Shown one piece after another: positions 27,420-35,888 of a stretch of DNA of 64,000 nt; positions within the stretch are counted from its first letter, which is position 1; the number at the start of each line of letters is the position of its first letter. The notes under the pieces are model-generated. The model ran no database searches and was not told where the DNA came from. It was given only the letters and a program-made list of their open reading frames with translations. The translations under genes and the position numbers were made by a program. Source of the stretch: Burkholderia sp. Ac-20365 (lineage in GTDB: Bacteria > Pseudomonadota > Gammaproteobacteria > Burkholderiales > Burkholderiaceae); the NCBI RefSeq assembly GCF_017104715.1, contig NZ_JAAGPI010000003.1, positions 124,001 to 188,000 of the forward strand, read 5' to 3'.

Positions 27420-28742
27420 CTAGCACTTTGCCGGCAGCACTTCGCCACGGCTCTCTCCAAAGCCGATTCGTGCAAAGCCCGCCTTCTCGCAATAGCCGCG
27501 CAGAATAATGGCGTCGCCATCCTCCACGTAGCTGCGCTGTTCACCCGTACCCAGCGTGATGGGTTCGCTTGCGTTGCGCGCAAGTTCCATCAGCGCGCCT
27601 GCTTCCGATTTCTCCGGACCTGAAATGGTGCCGCTTCCTAGCAGGTCTCCCGGACGCAGATTGCAGCCGTTCACGGCGTGATGCGCGACCATCTGCGCGA
27701 TGCTCCAGTACTGATGCCTGAAACTCGTGCGTGAGAGTTGCGTTGCCGGGAGATTCCCGGCTCTATGGTGAGAAGTCTCCATGCAGACTTCCAGTTGGAT
27801 ATCGATGGCGCCCGTCGTGCTGTTACGGTCCGAATCCAGATAAGGCAGTGACTTGCCATCCGCGTCCGGGCGCGGCAGTGGGAGCCTGAAAGGCGCCAGC
27901 GCCTCCATGGTCACGATCCACGGCGAGATCGTGGTGGCAAAATTCTTTGCCAGAAACGGTCCTAATGGCTGCATCTCCCACGCCTGAATATCGCGCGCGG
28001 ACCAGTCGTTGAGCAGACAAAGCCCGAACACATGACTGTCGGCCTGATCCAGTTCGATCGGTTCGCCCGGCGCATTGCCTTGTCCAATGTAGATGCCGAG
28101 TTCGAGTTCGTAATCCAGCTTGCGCGAAGGCGAGAAGATCGGCGCCTCTTCACCTGGAAGCATGATTTGACCCGCCGGGCGCCGGAACCGCTGACCACTT
28201 GTTCCGATGCTTGAAACCCGGCCGTGATACGCGATGGGTATCGACTTGAAGTTGGCGCTGACACCGTCTAAGCCGAGGAGCTTGCTGATGTTGGTCGCGT
28301 GATGAATCGACGTGTAGAAGTCCGTGTAGTCGCCGATCTGCGCAGGCACGCTGTACTCCACTTCCGATTGTGGGATCAGAGATGCGTCGATTGCCGCACG
28401 GTCGCTGGAAGGGGCACGCTCATGAAGCGCAGCGAATAGCGCGTGGCGCAATGCGCGCCATGCGGAAGGGCCCATTGAAAAGAACGCATTGAGCACGGGC
28501 TGCGCGCATGCACGCGCGGCCTCGCCCGCGATTCCATCCAGAGCAGCACGAGACGCCCACGCGGCGATGTCGACGACATGATCGCCGATGGCGACCGCGC
28601 CCCGAAACGCCTCATCGGCATTTCTTTTGCGGAAAACCGAAAACGGCAGGTTCTGAATGGGAAAATCGCCTGCCTCTGCATTGGCTGAGTCGACCCAACT
28701 GCGCGCAGCGGGATCATGAGTTTGATTCAGTGTGTGTTGCAT
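27420..28742 (-). CDS. fahA: fumarylacetoacetase
   Basis: A 440-residue enzyme matching full-length fumarylacetoacetase, the last step of homogentisate degradation (fumarylacetoacetate to fumarate and acetoacetate). Visible features are the N-terminal domain with LPFSVFRK, the catalytic region DYTDFYTSIHHATN (His of the active site) and the metal-binding DYELELGIYIG, LLNDWSARDIQAWE and GTISGPEKSEAGALMEL. No homogentisate dioxygenase lies nearby, so the substrate may come from elsewhere or be a related acylpyruvate. 57 bp downstream of the CoA transferase. Confidence 0.94.
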   Translation of the reverse strand: MQHTLNQTHDPAARSWVDSANAEAGDFPIQNLPFSVFRKRNADEAFRGAVAIGDHVVDIAAWASRAALDGIAGEAARACAQPVLNAFFSMGPSAWRALRHALFAALHERAPSSDRAAIDASLIPQSEVEYSVPAQIGDYTDFYTSIHHATNISKLLGLDGVSANFKSIPIAYHGRVSSIGTSGQRFRRPAGQIMLPGEEAPIFSPSRKLDYELELGIYIGQGNAPGEPIELDQADSHVFGLCLLNDWSARDIQAWEMQPLGPFLAKNFATTISPWIVTMEALAPFRLPLPRPDADGKSLPYLDSDRNSTTGAIDIQLEVCMETSHHRAGNLPATQLSRTSFRHQYWSIAQMVAHHAVNGCNLRPGDLLGSGTISGPEKSEAGALMELARNASEPITLGTGEQRSYVEDGDAIILRGYCEKAGFARIGFGESRGEVLPAKC

Positions 28743-28799
28743 GTTCGTCTCGATTCATTCGTAAATCGGCGCGAGCCGTGCGCAGCAGGGCATCGACAT

Positions 28800-30029
28800 T
28801 CAGTCGAACGGGCGCGTGGGGCCCGGCCGGCTGAGAAGTATTCCGCGTTCCTGCAAATCCCGAATGAACGCCGCGCTTAGCTGACGCTCGGCGAGCACCT
28901 CGGCGTTGTGCTCGCCCTGAAAAGCGGGGCTGCCCGGCTGCGGCAATTCCGACTGGCTGAAATGCCAGGGCGCGCCGGGCATGCGTGTCGTGCCGCCCGA
29001 TCTGTCGTCGACATCGACTAGCGCACCCCATTCCTGCACCCACTCGGATTCGGCGAACTCATTGACGCTGCGAACCACACCGATGGCCAGCCCTGCTTCG
29101 CTGACCTGCGTCTGCAGAAGGTCGAGATCGTTGAACGTGAGAATCCACGCGCGGACTTCGGCCAGCAAATCGGCAATGTTCTGCCGCCGTAACAGCGCTG
29201 TGCCGAAGCGAGGATCACTCAGCAGATCGTTGCGGCGCATCATCGCGCAGTAACGCGAGAACATCGGCGTGTAGATCGGGCTCCCTGCGATAGTTAGCTG
29301 GCGCCCATCGGGCAAATCGAAGATGTGCGAATCGGGCGCAGAGAGAATGATCGGCTCGCCGTCGGTGTCGATTTCCGACAGTTGTGCGCCTACGCGTTCG
29401 TTCACCGACAACATGGTGGCGGCCATCGAGACATCGACGTGTTGCCCTTCACCCGTACGCGCACGATGCGCAAGCGCGGCCAGGATGCCGATGACGCCGT
29501 GAAGTCCCGTGTACATGTCGGCGTGGCTGCATGCGTCGTTGCGGACTTCCGTGAGCGCATCGCCGAAATGGTGCTGGACTATGTCCGTCAGTCCCGATTC
29601 CGCCTGCACGGTCGGCGCGAACGCAGGCCGGTTACGCCATGAGGTCGATTGTCCATAGCCACTCAACGAAGCGTAGATCACGGACGGATTGAAAGCGCGC
29701 ACCTGCTCATAGCCGAGTCCAAAACGGTCCAGCGTCCCTGGCCGAAAATTCTCGACGATGATGTCTGCGTCGCGGCACATGTCGACCATGATCGAGCGTG
29801 CCTCTGGAAAGTTGAGGTCGAGGCTCACGTTGCGCTTGCCTGCGTTCTGCTGCACGTAATACAGCGACATGTCGCCGATATGCGGCATGCTCACGCGGCC
29901 AATATCGCCGGAGGGCGGTTCGATCTTGGTCACGGTGGCGCCGAGATCGAGGAGTGTTTTGGTGCAATGCGGTCCAGCCAGCACGCGCGTGAAATCGATC
30001 ACACGAATACCTTCGAGCGGTGCTGACAT
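28800..30029 (-). CDS. CaiB/BaiF-type CoA transferase (class III)
   Basis: A 409-residue enzyme with the family signature at the start (MSAPLEGIRVIDFTRVLAGP) followed by VTKIEPPSGD and YVQQNAGKRNVSLDL; the catalytic aspartate candidate lies in RNDACSHADMYTGL near residue 170. These proteins move CoA between carboxylic acids, for example formyl-CoA or succinyl-CoA donors. The start at 30029 lies 2 bp after the hydratase stop, so translation is probably coupled. Together they suggest activation and beta-oxidation-like cleavage of an acid. Confidence 0.92.
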   Translation of the reverse strand: MSAPLEGIRVIDFTRVLAGPHCTKTLLDLGATVTKIEPPSGDIGRVSMPHIGDMSLYYVQQNAGKRNVSLDLNFPEARSIMVDMCRDADIIVENFRPGTLDRFGLGYEQVRAFNPSVIYASLSGYGQSTSWRNRPAFAPTVQAESGLTDIVQHHFGDALTEVRNDACSHADMYTGLHGVIGILAALAHRARTGEGQHVDVSMAATMLSVNERVGAQLSEIDTDGEPIILSAPDSHIFDLPDGRQLTIAGSPIYTPMFSRYCAMMRRNDLLSDPRFGTALLRRQNIADLLAEVRAWILTFNDLDLLQTQVSEAGLAIGVVRSVNEFAESEWVQEWGALVDVDDRSGGTTRMPGAPWHFSQSELPQPGSPAFQGEHNAEVLAERQLSAAFIRDLQERGILLSRPGPTRPFD

Positions 30030-30031
30030 GA

Positions 30032-30802
30032 TCAGTCTCCCTTGAATTCGGCGGTAGCAGGCCCCGTCGCGAAGAACGAAGCGAAACCGCGTTCGCGATC
30101 GCCCGTCTTCCAGATCATGTTGTTGAGGTTGATCTGTTCCAGGTCTGCGCTGCGCACGCCGCCATTGGCAGCGAGATTGGCCTGCTGCTTGATGCCGTTG
30201 AGAACCTTGGTCGGGCCTGCCGCGAGTTGGCGGGCGAACGACAAGGCCGCTGTCTGGAGCTCTGCTTCGGGCACGACGTGATTGATGATTCCCCAGCGTT
30301 CGAATGCCTCCGCCGAATGCCGACGCCCGATCAGCGCGATTTCCTTGGCGCGCACGACGCCCGCTCGCTGAACGAGCCGTTGTGTGCCGCCAAGCAGCGG
30401 GATCAAGCCCACGATGTTCTCGACCTGGCCGAAGTAGGCCGTGTCCGCGGCCACGATCATGTCGCAGGTGAGCGCCAGTTCGAGGCCGCCGCCGAGCGCT
30501 GCGCCGTGAACGGCGGCGACCGTCGGGACGGGTGCGTTCTCGAGCACGTCGAGGAACTCGAGGAATTGATCGGCGTTGTGCTGGATTACTGTCTTGCCAT
30601 CGGTAAAGGAACTCATTTCTGCGCCTGCGCAAAAGTGCCGCATGTCGCTCCTGAGGATGATCGCGCGGGCGCCATCCGCGACGACACGGCGATACGCAGC
30701 GAGCAGATCCGCGATCATCGCGTCGTCGATCAGGTTGTGCGGTGGCTTGGCGAGCGAAACGATTCCGACGGCGCCGTCCATATCAATCTTTACTGTGGTC
30801 AT
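30032..30802 (-). CDS. enoyl-CoA hydratase/isomerase family protein
   Basis: A 256-residue crotonase-fold protein. The oxyanion-hole regions are visible as DMRHFCAGAEM (about residue 55) and VHGAALGGGLELALTCD (about residue 98), followed by LIPLLGGTQRLVQRAG. ATG 30802 is preceded by an AGAGAG purine run. First gene of a six-gene operon reading hydratase, CoA transferase, fumarylacetoacetase, DUF485, ActP-like permease, DUF302, divergent from an AraC regulator. Confidence 0.92.
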   Translation of the reverse strand: MTTVKIDMDGAVGIVSLAKPPHNLIDDAMIADLLAAYRRVVADGARAIILRSDMRHFCAGAEMSSFTDGKTVIQHNADQFLEFLDVLENAPVPTVAAVHGAALGGGLELALTCDMIVAADTAYFGQVENIVGLIPLLGGTQRLVQRAGVVRAKEIALIGRRHSAEAFERWGIINHVVPEAELQTAALSFARQLAAGPTKVLNGIKQQANLAANGGVRSADLEQINLNNMIWKTGDRERGFASFFATGPATAEFKGD

Positions 30803-31184
30803 GGTTCTCTCTGCAATGGGCGATAGGCAAAGCAAAAGTCACGTGCTTCGGGCAGTTCATGCCGTGCTGCAGGCGCGGTTGGGTGAGGTGACGAGTCCGT
30901 TACGGATGTCTTTGATGAAGGCCGCCAATGGGGATCAGCGGACGTGTTGCATCGCCGCATGGGGACCGATCGCGCCATCCTTCCATTTCGGATGGGTGTT
31001 GATCAGGGTCGGTCGCGAGTTCCGGCGCGGGTCTGGCTGAGGGCTTCAAGGCTTGTCTCCATCTGTTTTCCGGCTTGCGCCGTTGATGGTTACTATCTCA
31101 GCGAGACCTTTTGGCGGCAACGTTCAACCCTGCCAATTGCCGCGTCAAAGTGTGCCAACCGCGCTCGACGAAGTTTGGGAAAAT
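30803..31184. other. divergent promoter region between the CoA operon and AraC gene
   Basis: A 382-bp gap that must carry the operon promoter and that of the AraC gene. No gene or clear palindrome is visible. Confidence 0.4.
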
Positions 31185-32273
31185 ATGCGAGCATTATTCG
31201 CAACTGAAGCGAGACATATCGTGCGTCCCCCGAAAATCATTACGCCGTTGCATCCGGATCTCGATGCGCCGACTCAAAGTCTTCTTGGCCTGGCCGCGCT
31301 TGCCGCAGAACTGGCCGCAGAGGGCGTGTCCGTCAATAAACTGTTCGCGCACACTGGCGTCCATGCGAACCAGTTGGAGGATTCGCAGGCGAGAATTTCG
31401 CATCGTCAGCGTCTCGCCATTTATCGAAACGCCCAGCGGCTCGCAACAAGAGCCGATGTCGGATTGCTTGCGGGTGCGCGTCAGAGGATCAGTGACTTCG
31501 GCATATACGGCTATGCGATGGTCAGCAGTACGACCTTTGGGGACGCCCTTAAATTCAGCGTCGAGAATGTCAGGATGGCCGGCGCGGTTTTGCAGATCAG
31601 CTATTCAACAGAGGGAGACACGGCCATTCTGAGCAGCCACGGGCTCGCATCGTTGGGTGACATGCTGCCGTTCGTCGCCGAATTCTGGCGAAGCTCGATG
31701 ACGGTATTGTTCAGCCGGGTGCTGGAAGCGCCTTTTCCTTCGAAGCGGATGGTCATGGCGTATCCTGCGCCGCCACACTGGCGAAATTACGAAAGGATGT
31801 TCGACTGTCCTGTGGAGTTCGGCGCAGACACGATGGAGTGGCATTTCGACGTGCATGTACTGGATCGTCCGTGTCCAAATGCGAATCCGATTACTGCGCA
31901 AATCTGCCAGCAGCTTTGCGATCGGATTCTCGAAGAACGGGATGGCATTCCCGAACTTCCGAGGCAGATCCGCATGGCCTGCCTGAACGCGCCGGGCGTG
32001 TTTCCATCCGCAGAGAAGATGGCTGCACAGCTCGGCATGTCGCTGCGAACCTTGCATCGACGGCTGGCCGAAGATAACTACTCGTATCAGACTTTGTTGA
32101 ACGATGTTCGCCGGTCGCTTGCCATCGAATTTCTGGAAAATACGAGGCTTCCCATTGAACAGGTCGCCGAGCGCATCGGGTTTTCGGATGCAGCGAGCTT
32201 TCGCCGGTCTTTCAGGAAATGGACTGGAAACTCACCTGGCGTGTACCGCAAGGGTGTGGGTAAGGATGCGTGA
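31185..32273 (+). CDS. AraC-family regulator with arabinose-binding-like N-terminal domain
   Basis: A 362-residue regulator. The N-terminal domain (about residues 20-210) has the FGIYGYAMVSSTTFGDALKF pattern of the OruR/ArgR-like AraC group, and the C-terminal double helix-turn-helix (about 270-355) has AAQLGMSLRTLHRRLAED and IGFSDAASFRRSFRKWTG. Start taken at ATG 31185 after GGGA; longer in-frame starts exist upstream but lack ribosome sites. Divergent from the six-gene CoA/fumarylacetoacetase operon, its probable target. Confidence 0.9.
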   Translation: MRALFATEARHIVRPPKIITPLHPDLDAPTQSLLGLAALAAELAAEGVSVNKLFAHTGVHANQLEDSQARISHRQRLAIYRNAQRLATRADVGLLAGARQRISDFGIYGYAMVSSTTFGDALKFSVENVRMAGAVLQISYSTEGDTAILSSHGLASLGDMLPFVAEFWRSSMTVLFSRVLEAPFPSKRMVMAYPAPPHWRNYERMFDCPVEFGADTMEWHFDVHVLDRPCPNANPITAQICQQLCDRILEERDGIPELPRQIRMACLNAPGVFPSAEKMAAQLGMSLRTLHRRLAEDNYSYQTLLNDVRRSLAIEFLENTRLPIEQVAERIGFSDAASFRRSFRKWTGNSPGVYRKGVGKDA

Positions 32274-32438
32274 CGGGCGTTGTCGTCTCCCTCTGGCCGT
32301 TGTGCATCCATGAATACGTCATTTTTTTGCGCTGACTTCCCGTGCCGGATTATCCCGTGCTGTAGTTGGCGGCGTTCGTTGGCCGCGTTCGTGACGTCGG
32401 TTCGCGGGTTCGAAACGGCGTTCGACATGACTCGTCGA

Positions 32439-32783
32439 TTACCCCTGCGAAACCGGACGTTTTGAGATCGCAGCGTTTCCAGATGAACGGGTGCGGAAGG
32501 GCGGCCCGAGCCTCAAGCGACGGGAATCGGGTTGTCCCGAAGCGAGAGGTTGAACTGGTCGACAAACGCATTGCTGCGCAACCTGCTGAATTTGTGCGCC
32601 GTCCGCGATGTCGAGTTCGATCGTGTCGATGCCCGGATTCGCCTTTGCGACCTCGTCAAGCAACGCCTTGCAGCGCCCCGCGACGATAACCCTGTTGCCG
32701 CGCTGATGGAAAGCTTCGGCGAGCGCACGGCCAATACCCGACGTGCCGCCAGTAATGAATATGGTGTTGTCCGGCAGTTTCAT
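32439..32783 (-). pseudogene. truncated short-chain dehydrogenase remnant
   Basis: The start at 32783 and residues 1-72 are a normal SDR N-terminus (FITGGTSGIGRALAEAFHQRG, then VIVAGRCKALLDEVA and IDTIELDIADGAQIQQVAQQ, quoted in part). Homology then stops: the frame runs into unrelated residues, and a shifted frame ends at the TGA at 32513-32515. The NNAG, YxxxK and C-terminal regions are gone. Resembles DltE-type oxidoreductases of about 250 residues. It sits 43 bp downstream of an intact SDR gene in the same direction. Confidence 0.7.
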
Positions 32784-32825
32784 GCTCGCTGTTCCTTCGA
32801 GATGACGATGGGTTCGATACGAATG

Positions 32826-33626
32826 TCAGTGCGTGGCCGTGTAGCGCGCGGCCGGAACGTTGGTCGACAGCAGGGGCGACATCGTGCGTCGCGCGCTTTC
32901 GTATTCGTCCCATCTGGCGACATCATGCAGCGAAGGAATCGTTACGAGCTCGCCCCGATCAAACCCGACCAGTGCGGCGTCGACCATGTTTTCAGCGGAC
33001 ATCACGATCGACTTGTCCAGGTTTTCGAGCGCCAGGCCACCCGTTTGCCAGAACTCGGTAGCCGTCGCGCCCGGCAGCACGGCCTGGATCTGAATGCCTT
33101 TGCTGGCGAGTTCGTGATGCAGGGACTGGCTGAATGCAAGCACGAACGCCTTGCTGCCGCCATAGACGCCATTGAGCGCTTCCGGCGCTATCGCGACAAT
33201 TGACGAGATATTGATGACGGCGCCTTTGCCGCGCGAGAGAAAGCCCGGCACGGCGGCATAGGTAAGCCGCATCAGGGCCGTCACGTTGAGATCGATCATG
33301 CGCGACATCGCATTGACATCACTGTCCGCAAGAGGTGTGTGCGTGCCGACACCCGCGTTATTGACAAGCAGGGTGATTGTCGCGTCCTGCTTCAGCTTCG
33401 CTTCGACGATCGACATGCCATCCTGGGTGCCAAGGTCGGCGTCGAGAATTTCGACGCTGCGTTGCGTTTGTGTCGTGATGCGGCTGGCAAGCGCAGCGAG
33501 TCGCTCGCGGTTGCGTGCAACGAGAATGAGTTCATAGCCGCGTCGCGCGAGGCGCTCCGCGTACACCGCACCGATGCCAGACGATGCGCCTGTAATCAGC
33601 GCCGTGCCCAAGTGTGATTGCGTCAT
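32826..33626 (-). CDS. short-chain dehydrogenase/reductase
   Basis: A 266-residue Rossmann enzyme. Cofactor motif TGASSGIG at residues 13-20, NNAGVG near 89, and the catalytic Ser (NISSIVA), Tyr and Lys (YGGSKAF) are all present. ATG 33626 lies seven bases after a GGAG; ATG 33629 is adjacent. It belongs to the classical SDR family with NAD(P) as cofactor, substrate unknown. The neighbour downstream is a truncated SDR, and the GlxA-type regulator upstream is separated by 260 bp. Confidence 0.9.
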   Translation of the reverse strand: MTQSHLGTALITGASSGIGAVYAERLARRGYELILVARNRERLAALASRITTQTQRSVEILDADLGTQDGMSIVEAKLKQDATITLLVNNAGVGTHTPLADSDVNAMSRMIDLNVTALMRLTYAAVPGFLSRGKGAVINISSIVAIAPEALNGVYGGSKAFVLAFSQSLHHELASKGIQIQAVLPGATATEFWQTGGLALENLDKSIVMSAENMVDAALVGFDRGELVTIPSLHDVARWDEYESARRTMSPLLSTNVPAARYTATH

Positions 33627-33885
33627 CATGTCACTCCGTGTCAAAGACGATGGTGGGAGTGCATTGTGGTGCCGGAAAGAGCCAACTCAAATGACGTTTA
33701 AGGTCATGTTTTAGGACATGCCTGGCACTGTGGGTCGTAGGGAGAATGAATCGCGAAACGGAGGAACGGGGCAGGAAGTGGGTCTTGATCTGGAACCGAC
33801 CCGGTCGCACGAAATCGATTTTCGTTACAACGATTATGGAAGTCACGGAAAGCCGCGGTGTATGCGGCAATACCGCATCAATGTA

Positions 33886-34857
33886 TTAATCGTCGATAGG
33901 GCGTTCATTGTCAGTCACATTCCGGGACTCTCGTCTTAACGACTGCGGCGTCATTTGATAGGTTCGAGTGAAAACTTCACGTAGGTGGCGCCTGTCACGA
34001 AACCCCGTTTCGCGAGCGATGGTTTCAAGCGAATGACGGCCACGCTCAATCAGATTTCTTGCCGCTTCGAGACGCAGGCGTTCGATTGCCTTGGCGGGCG
34101 ATTCGCCGGTCTCGGAAAGGAAAATGCGCGCAAATTGTCTGCTGCTGAGATGTGCTGCTTTAGCGAGATCGTCGACGCGCAGGGGTTTGGACAGATTAAG
34201 GCGTGCATGTTCAAGCGCCATCTGGATTCGATCCGACTTCGGTGCAAGCGCCAACATTTCAGAGTGCTGCGACTGTCCGCCTGAGCGTCGATGTGGCATG
34301 ACCATCGCACGCGCCACCGATATCGCGAAATCCGCGCCGAGATCCTTTTCCACCAGGCCAAGCGCAAGGTCTATCGCCGCCGTCAACCCCGCTGATGTCC
34401 ATATCGAACCATCGACAATAAAGATGCGGTCAGCTTCGACGTGAATATGCGGCCAGCGTGCCTGCAAGGCGTCTGCGAAGGCCCAATGCGTGGTCGCGCG
34501 CTTGCCGTCGAGAAGCCCGGCTTCAGCCAGAACGAATGCACCCGTACAGAGGCCTGCCGTGCGCCGCGAGCGCGCAGACGCATCGCTCACGAACCTGAGT
34601 TCTTCAGCGGTCGTGGCGCGGTCGGTTGGATTGGCCACGCCGCTAATCATCCACGTGTCGGCTGTCGCGTTCGAATCCGCCCGCTTTGTGATGACAGAGA
34701 CACCGAGCGACGAACGAATTTCTCCGCCCCGCAGTGAGTAATTCGTCACATGATAAATCGGTTCGCGCGCAACGATGTTGGCGATTTCGAATACGGTCTG
34801 TGTCCCAATGGCCATGACCTGGAAGTCGTCCGTCAAGAAGTAGCCTATTCGATGCAT
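33886..34857 (-). CDS. GlxA-type regulator (DJ-1/PfpI domain plus AraC helix-turn-helix)
   Basis: A 323-residue regulator. Residues 1-190 form a DJ-1/PfpI-like domain, with the nucleophile-elbow cysteine in AGLCTGAFVLAEAGLLDG and RATTHWAFADALQ after it; residues about 215-315 are an AraC helix-turn-helix (AAHLSSRQFARIFLSETGESPAKAI, quoted in part: LSSRQFARIFLSE). ATG 34857 begins MHRIGYFLTDDFQVMA, the usual family start. Such proteins sense small metabolites; the target here may be the SDR genes to its left or itself. Confidence 0.9.
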   Translation of the reverse strand: MHRIGYFLTDDFQVMAIGTQTVFEIANIVAREPIYHVTNYSLRGGEIRSSLGVSVITKRADSNATADTWMISGVANPTDRATTAEELRFVSDASARSRRTAGLCTGAFVLAEAGLLDGKRATTHWAFADALQARWPHIHVEADRIFIVDGSIWTSAGLTAAIDLALGLVEKDLGADFAISVARAMVMPHRRSGGQSQHSEMLALAPKSDRIQMALEHARLNLSKPLRVDDLAKAAHLSSRQFARIFLSETGESPAKAIERLRLEAARNLIERGRHSLETIARETGFRDRRHLREVFTRTYQMTPQSLRRESRNVTDNERPIDD

Positions 34858-35174
34858 TAATTCCACCAGCCGCCATGTCCGAAAAGGTGAGTATAAATGT
34901 CGTAGGAAAAAAACGTTTGTGACGTGGATGATAAGCACCTGTGAATCGCGTTCGACACAGGAATGTCTTTATTGCATTAGCCGGGACTGGATTTAGACGG
35001 TCGATAACAGTTTCGAACCGGTATCGCGTGAAAGTTTCGTTAATCCATCACATACTTGTAGAAACATGTTCGTCGGTCAGAAGTGCGACGCCGCGCCCGC
35101 AAGACGTTCGACATGGATCAGATGCGACTGCCGCACGGTCTTTGTACGTTATCAACCACCAGCGGTTTTATCTT
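34858..35174. other. gap upstream of GlxA-type regulator and DUF3331 gene
   Basis: A 317-bp divergent region, locally more AT-rich than its neighbours (for example AAGGTGAGTATAAATGTCG near 34890). It probably holds both promoters. No gene or strong repeat seen. Confidence 0.35.
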
Positions 35175-35648
35175 ATGAGAATGCTAATGCCTAAAGCGGC
35201 ATCACCGTCGGACGACGGCGAGATTATCGAGCGGGCGCTGCTAAGTTTGCTTTGTCCTAAGCCTTTGTTCCTCACTCCGCCCGTCGAGACCTCGTTCAAA
35301 AAGAAGATGCGCCGGGAGAGATTGCCGGCTGCGCAAAACAGTCACCAGGCCGAATGGATCCCGCTGCCAGCCCGGATTGTCGTGCAAGAAATACTGTCGG
35401 CCCATACGCTCAGTATCTACTGGAGCGATTCCCAGACCGGACATTATGCAGAGCAGATCTGGCGTCTGGGTCTGGCACGGGACGATGGTTTTTGCGTGCT
35501 CTCGGGGCGCCCCATCGTGCGAGGCGATGAAGTGTTTCGCCCCCGACGCAGCATGACGCTCGTCCCGGCGAACTGGCGTCGCATGATTCTCGCGTCGGAT
35601 GTGATCGCGACATTCGCTTCTGCGCGGCACCAGAGAGCCGCTGCGTAA
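35175..35648 (+). CDS. DUF3331 domain protein
   Basis: A 157-residue protein. The C-terminal half carries the DUF3331 pattern: LSIYWSDSQTGHYAEQIWRLG, FCVLSGRPIVRGDEVFRP and a final basic helix. The family is found mainly in Burkholderiaceae and has no known function; a cysteine and conserved arginine-glycine-aspartate suggest a small metal or nucleic-acid binding fold, but this is speculation. The start is uncertain: ATG 35175 and 35181 both lack a good ribosome site, and the frame is open further upstream. Confidence 0.7.
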   Translation: MRMLMPKAASPSDDGEIIERALLSLLCPKPLFLTPPVETSFKKKMRRERLPAAQNSHQAEWIPLPARIVVQEILSAHTLSIYWSDSQTGHYAEQIWRLGLARDDGFCVLSGRPIVRGDEVFRPRRSMTLVPANWRRMILASDVIATFASARHQRAAA

Positions 35649-35888
35649 CGTCATGCCGCTTTACCGTGAGTGTCGCGCCGTGCATCCGGTTCGACCAAAC
35701 GGGTTGCCGCGGCGGTGGGGGACGGTGCCGCCGTCGTTGCACAGATTCATCGTCATCTTGAGCGAGCGATCGCTCAAGCAAAAACGCCGTGAATGGATTG
35801 GCGTGCAGCGCACGCTGCGTCCGTTGCCGGCTTTCAGCGTGCTGCCCATATCGGGTTTTGTAATCGACGAACAAACAGGAATTCCGCG

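Noticed and set aside
28800..30632. Longer version of the CoA transferase running into the hydratase gene
   Set aside because: Upstream extension is an out-of-phase read of the hydratase; the normal family N-terminus starts at 30029.
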